Source: Labilithrix sp. (GTDB lineage Bacteria; Myxococcota_A; Polyangia; Polyangiales; Polyangiaceae). From it: a stretch of DNA of 64,000 bases. The stretch's first letter is position 1, and each line of letters starts with the position of its first letter. Positions 62,101 through 64,000 of this stretch are shown here, in pieces. Where the stretch lies: the NCBI GenBank assembly GCA_019637155.1, contig JAHBWE010000025.1, positions 62,001-126,000 of the forward strand, written 5' to 3'. Position numbers and translations under genes: made by a program. The notes under the pieces were generated by a model that did no database searches, was not told where the DNA came from, and worked only from the letters and a program-made list of their open reading frames with translations.

Positions 62101-64000
62101 CCGGGTCGGGATCGAGGACGAGGCCGCGGTCCAGGCCGACCTCCATCACCGCCTCGCGAGCCTCCAGATCGGCGCGCTCGGCGACAAGGCGCAGGGCCTC
62201 GCCACCTTGCGGATCGCGCTCGAGCGCGTGCCGGAGCACCAGGCCGCGCGCGAGGCGGTGGAACGCCTCCTCTCCGAGGGCGCGCTCTTCGACGACGCGT
62301 TCGACACGCTCGAGGGCGTGTACCGCTCGACCAACCGCGGCGAGGACCTCGCGCGGCTCTACGAGCGCCGCATCGATCGCGCCGACGGCGTCCGCGGCCG
62401 CACGCGCGCGCGCCTCGACCTCGCGCGCGTCCGCGAGAACGAGGCCGGCGATCCCGCCGGCGCGCAGCGCGCGGTCGAGGCCGCGATCATCGGCGAGCCG
62501 ACCGATCCCGACGTCTTGATCGAGCTCGAGCGCCTCGCGGAGAAGAACAACCAGTGGCGTGACGCCGCCGCTGCGCTCGCGCGCGCGCTCGAGGTGCAGG
62601 ACACGATCGCGCCTCGCTCCGCCGGCAGCGCGGAGCTCTACGCCCGCCTCGGGGCGTGGTCGCGCGACAAGGTGGACGATCGCGAGGGCGCCGAGCGCGC
62701 GTTCGCGAAGGCGCTCGACGTCGAGGCGGACAACCTCGATCTCGTCCGCGCGCTCGAGCAGCTCCAGCGCGGCCCCGGCCGCGAGCGCGATCGGGTCGGC
62801 ACGCTCCGCCGCCTCGCGAAGCTCGAGGGCGAGCCCGAGACGCAGCGCGCGCTCGCGAAGGAAGCCGCGTCGATCGCGGAGATGACGCTCGCCGACGCGA
62901 AGCTCGCGGAGGACATCATCCGCGACCTGCTCGAGTCGAACGAGGCGGATCCGTGGGCGATGGACGAGCTGATCCGCCTCCGCGACACCGCGGGCGACAA
63001 CGAGGAGGTCGTCGAGCTGCTCCTGAAGCGCGCCGAGGGCGAGGCCGACGGCGCGGCCGCGCTCGCGTTCCGCCATCGCGCGGCCGAGACGGCGGAGACG
63101 CGCCTCGGCGATCGCAACCGCGCGGTGGGCCTCTACGAGGAGATCCTCGAGTCCGAGCGCGGCGACACGCGCGCGCAGGACCGCCTCCGCCAGCTCTACG
63201 GCGATCTCGCGAAGTACAACGAGCTCGCGAAGCTGCTCATGCTCCTCATCGATTTCGCGGAGTCACCGGGCGCGCGGTCGGCGCTCCGGATCGAGCTCGC
63301 GAAGCTCCAGGCCGAGCGCTTCGAGGCGCCGCGCGACGCGGCGGACACGCTGCGCCAGGTCCTCGACGAGGAGCCGGACCACGACGAGGCGGCGAAGATG
63401 CTGCTCTCGATCTTCGATCGCGGCGGCCGCGACGCCGAGCTCGCCGAGCTCCACGCCCAGCTCGTGGAGCGCGCGCGCGCCCGCGGCGACGTCGCGCTCG
63501 AGCTCGCGCGGATGGTCGATCTCGGCGCCGTCCTCGAGCTGCGGGTGAAGGACGTGAAGCGCGCGCTCGAGACGTACGAGGAGATCCTCGCGCGCGATCC
63601 GCGTCACGCCGGCGCGCTCGACGCGGTCGCGCGGCTCGCGGAGTCGCGCGGGAACTGGGAGAAGGCGGCGCAGGCGCTCTCCACCATCATCGAGGTCGGC
63701 GGCGACGCGGTGTCGGTCGAGCTCCCGCTCCGCCTCGCGGCGGCGAAGAAGGAGCTCGGCGACGAGGCCGGCGTCGAGGCGGCGCTGAAGCGCGCGCTCG
63801 CGATCGAGCCCGCGAACGCCGACGTGCGCGAGCGCCTCGCGCAGCTCTACGAGCGCACCCAGAAGTGGCAGGAGCTCGCGGACCTCCTCGCCGACGACGC
63901 GACGCTGGTGCAGCAGCAATACGGCAACGGCGAGTCGTCGCCGCCGCCGCCGCCGAAGATGTCGCTCGCGCCGGGCATGTCGATGCCGCCGGCGCCGCCG
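53132..64000 (+). CDS. Giant tetratricopeptide-repeat protein, at least 3623 residues (3' end outside window)
   Basis: An unbroken + strand frame runs from ATG 53132 to the last base, 3623 codons. The protein has no signal peptide. After about 160 residues of TPR-type helices, there is a Lys/Glu-rich insertion (around residues 165-220, with KTKRGKGKKKKGEG), then an almost continuous array of paired-helix TPR/HAT-like repeats, e.g. RWEELAKALDTFADQTPAKD, AITTYEKILDYAPTHPEA and KAVSYYERILALVPDHDQ. Each pair ends with a Trp/Leu-led turn. Near the window end (residues ~3600-3623) the array stops and a Pro/Met-rich linker begins (ESSPPPPPKMSLAPG), so another domain probably follows. A cytoplasmic scaffold or assembly platform is a reasonable guess. 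It shares repeat style with the 1879-residue TPR protein. Confidence 0.85.
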   Translation, partial: MSESTIRTALGVLQDEPDNEQAWTDLAAAVRGAGVDADRTLTLLGAARAAHEMRREYEAVARLLELEVEVARGDRQIELYRELAQLRDDVLLDDANALAAYKKLLELRPDDAGAKEGIERSEVKRSKWKDLAQKYFSEAKGANDPSFKSSLLVSAAEIAYRYARPELEAREAKEEAKRREEEEAAGPKTKRGKGKKKKGEGPASVRDLAVAEEKKKSRDLIEKILGLLRDALVADPKNRRAMILLERTLAAEQRWEELAKALDTFADQTPAKDEKLAALTRLARVQMKKLEGQSERAITTYEKILDYAPTHPEATRVLVDRFTANQQWDHLVALYEGQLAAAGGRAQDPGTLLQVAMVSWKMRSKPEAAEPYFEKFRRYEPAHPGMLGFFREHCERTGDQTRLLAILEGAKNAMPDGPERSAIAGEIAQLAEVGENAQKAIEQWRTILRSQPDNVEARDALKRLYRATASYNPLADLLRGELERVAPDAPSRLPILREIATLYREHIKSDSALVTVLSQIITLDPSDAEAVRELARVYEALGRWRDLLTTQMRLAELDPDESMKAELYRSIGRRWLDQFSNVQNAIEAFEKLRATKPEDTEAREKLRELYVKRRAYKPLFDLMEAESALLPPGPERRAMWAEMAKLASDRLDRGADASRLYRMILEETPGDLVALDALEKQADRDKDYATVAMALEKRVDLSDDTATKLSLLQKLAAVYGERMEDQPGSLRIWRRVLDVSPGHAKALRVLREAYLATNDIDALAELYAATKDWEGLTEVLSNSADRTEDPQRKIELSYRVAAIFEDEIRQPERAFRAYERVLSVKPDDERAATALMPIYEREEKWARLPALYEVLLNYASGEQDLRALYGRLITVVGDRLADKVAAMRWARKMYELAPREPHSLATLENLARASGEWSILTEAITERIASDASEPDEKRSLRLKLAEVAAQHAGAPDDAVTAYKELIEANPNDAAAVGALDRLLRSQPDRKDDLRWLFRLRIDRAAGPGDAIVLLSEWAQLEEDVFSEPARAITVYKELLDRDPMNAPTLRALSRIYISMGDAENAVVMYERERDLEEGPARLAREIDIARLYLGPLKNPRAALEAAERALEIAPNDPRAIGLVEELLPLAETRKEAATVLDKAYSAANRFDKQAEVLGILLATAVSKADRLPLHLRLAAVKSNLGDRAGAFDVLAGAALEHPTELDLWDRLSSLAVKTNRVARFVETIAQAVPETGETGLPASVEMDLAERAATLYDENLGDIDKAKPYLERILAQDPTNDRAFLRLKQILTTRELWSDLEALYERVIAAAESPERKTDLLAEVGIIAEEITNDTAKAVSYYERILALVPDHDQATLALDTLYASQERWPDLADLLRKRIERAGATDPTPLRLRLATLLFVRLGDPKAALDELEQVSEADPGNREARDLVEKCLTEGDLRQRAAAILEKVYVERDEIRDLVRVLEVRLEAIAEPDPLREMLQRIAELKDERLSDDHGAFATYSRLLPLAPAELALRERYLEIASRLGKQEEAAAVLAETAKNADAPQPRAEILGEVAKIHEEGGRTDQAEAAHRQILELAPEDAGIALPAARALETIYIAANRGADLAGVLRVQVKLESDSPTRRELLGRLGTLAEDTLQDDAAAVAAWKERLDEDPTDEDALSALDRLYERAGDKRSLVDILKKREENATSGDDKRRFALRAAKAYVALGDVEEAILAYRAILDDFGADPPTLVALADLYARAERWRDLESTYETNLGIATEAAERISLLTRMGDVRRKRLGEVASAIESYREALTIDPDAAAARGALEELLDEGESARAEAAEILRPLYEASGESEKLLRVLDIQIEQTSELDARLELLSRAASVAETQDPKRAFAYASRGLKEAAAESTVEEWIERVERLVLRSEAWADLVELYRAVAPDVLDEDKQVGVLVRIAELARTKVDDTELAKTSYRRALELRPDNTGALSALEELHEAAKEYEHLVDVLKRKAEIAESDDDKRHVLYKLARVCDESLADRDRAIAAYEQVLDLGLDAPAIESLERLYAAAGRWNDLVALHERELGADTTAPPRRATINHALGHLFVEQLNETDRGFDAWAEALRIDAQHPATIASLEAIMANKDDLVSGARAAAILEPVYLARLDWRKVIGAVEARLEGSQDPFEKRDLLRRLAKLHEEQEESYRVALDIMARLLAEDPSDETTWAELERLARVAGAEDRLAEIYAGELAKMAELDATTSRMAYRTGEIFEQGGDPERALRFYQRAYDFNRAEDQKSFEAIDRILLAGERSADRIALYRDALEFKHDPAERTATLHALARIQEESGDPEAAIETYRSALDVDESDAHALDQLDLLYTRREKWRELADLQRRRAEQAALPEEEAKWRLSLAKVLDTRLDDALGAIDELEAVTGLVAPYGSEQGKAAVAGLEAMLTRPDYRPKLVELLKPIYENADDWQKLVDIARYRFDIAGSPNEKVAVLRETAILLEERGSDQGRAFEHVMEAFVLDPDDGDTREELDRLAIATTRWDDLARTYEAGIEKIDGIGKKELLEALARLHDKRRDDPRRALDAWERLFTLDESDPRPLDEMDQLATLLSDWPSLVRVLAKRAELTNDDEERASLWRRIGEARRDMLEDAPGAIDAYERALELEPDSAWTLDNLIPLYEDKNDAARLVDLYRRRVELCGELDEELKHRLLLDAAKCYEIGLQDRREAVVLLGQALAMKPDDPEITQRLVDLYEAEKMWPELLDALRADVARASDPEVKRTLTSRIGRLLSAELEDHAGALEAFREVLASGYEDAAATEVRRIGDAREELRRDAADILIPVLEGAGKHEALADAYELRLRAETDPADRATTLRTIAKVAETHLQDLERAENALLRALADQPLESDLHGEIERIASLLGKDGWSRYAHTLGERATSIFEPSTTSDLYLRLGRIAEMKLGDLPRAAEAYAHSAEQGGDGRDVLMSLERVYAQLGDTRALVDILERRVGIEDEAAVQADLHHRLASLQIGALGDKAQGLATLRIALERVPEHQAAREAVERLLSEGALFDDAFDTLEGVYRSTNRGEDLARLYERRIDRADGVRGRTRARLDLARVRENEAGDPAGAQRAVEAAIIGEPTDPDVLIELERLAEKNNQWRDAAAALARALEVQDTIAPRSAGSAELYARLGAWSRDKVDDREGAERAFAKALDVEADNLDLVRALEQLQRGPGRERDRVGTLRRLAKLEGEPETQRALAKEAASIAEMTLADAKLAEDIIRDLLESNEADPWAMDELIRLRDTAGDNEEVVELLLKRAEGEADGAAALAFRHRAAETAETRLGDRNRAVGLYEEILESERGDTRAQDRLRQLYGDLAKYNELAKLLMLLIDFAESPGARSALRIELAKLQAERFEAPRDAADTLRQVLDEEPDHDEAAKMLLSIFDRGGRDAELAELHAQLVERARARGDVALELARMVDLGAVLELRVKDVKRALETYEEILARDPRHAGALDAVARLAESRGNWEKAAQALSTIIEVGGDAVSVELPLRLAAAKKELGDEAGVEAALKRALAIEPANADVRERLAQLYERTQKWQELADLLADDATLVQQQYGNGESSPPPPPKMSLAPGMSMPPAPP

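Noticed and set aside
53060..63076. A minus-strand frame of more than 3000 codons without a stop
   Set aside because: It is antisense to the giant TPR gene and rich in Arg/Leu/Glu/Ala, as expected from a GC-biased coding strand. The + strand frame shows real TPR repeats.
1..64000. tRNA, rRNA, insertion sequences, integrases, toxin-antitoxin or defence islands
   Set aside because: I looked in all gaps and none showed the structures or genes expected. Gene density is very high and gaps are short.

Overview
The window reads as a chromosomal segment of a high-GC, lipoprotein-rich deltaproteobacterial-type organism, most likely a myxobacterium (Myxococcota, Polyangia-like). The reasons are very strong G/C third positions, GTG and TTG starts, many 4-base start/stop overlaps, an AgmX/PglI-type envelope protein, zinc-ribbon plus TM2 proteins with long Pro/Gly/Ala linkers, numerous short-lived-looking lipoproteins, and two giant tetratricopeptide-repeat (TPR) proteins. 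This assignment is an inference from gene content. I see no rRNA, tRNA, CRISPR array, insertion sequence or origin.

Layout. 1-5.6 kb (+): the 3' part of a Lon-family protease (YcbZ/LonH type), then hisC, a duplicated 19-codon leader, a TPR-like lipoprotein and a CPA2 cation/proton antiporter with a TrkA-N domain. 5.6-12.5 kb: an FKBP lipoprotein, an arrestin-fold protein with a decayed 3' remnant of a paralogue beside it, a Uma2-family protein, a methyltransferase-like gene behind a Fur-type operator followed by a peroxiredoxin, and a pair of DprE2-like short-chain dehydrogenases. 12.5-15.4 kb (-): L,D-transpeptidase lipoprotein, transaldolase and a small membrane protein. 15.4-25.4 kb (-): a partial complex I operon nuoE-F-J-K-L-M-N, with no A, B, C, D, G, H or I, followed by a lipoprotein and a membrane protein that look co-transcribed.

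25.5-34 kb: zinc-ribbon/TM2 protein; AgmX/PglI-type protein; a tightly overlapping cluster of a drastically shortened LysR regulator, a diheme cytochrome lipoprotein, the small and large subunits of an isoquinoline 1-oxidoreductase-type molybdo-hydroxylase, and a MocA-like nucleotidyltransferase that would finish its molybdenum cofactor; then the YchF GTPase. 34-45 kb: VanW-like protein, CoaBC with unusual active-site residues, an HTH/receiver-like regulator, lipoproteins, a small methyltransferase, DUF952, a second Uma2 protein and a DUF255 thioredoxin-fold lipoprotein. 45.0-45.6 kb: a lone PD-(D/E)XK nuclease-like gene bracketed by clusters of GCATGC-centred palindromes. 45.6-64 kb: a 1879-residue TPR protein, a diacylglycerol-kinase-like lipid kinase and a PlsC acyltransferase on the minus strand, and, divergently, a giant TPR protein of at least 3623 residues that runs off the window.

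The best candidates for something not well described are the nuclease gene within its palindrome clusters, the internally deleted LysR regulator heading an otherwise intact oxidoreductase operon, the arrestin-like gene with its decayed copy, the extended NuoM/NuoL subunits, and the giant TPR proteins flanking two phospholipid genes. All domain assignments come from reading the translated sequence. No database search was run.
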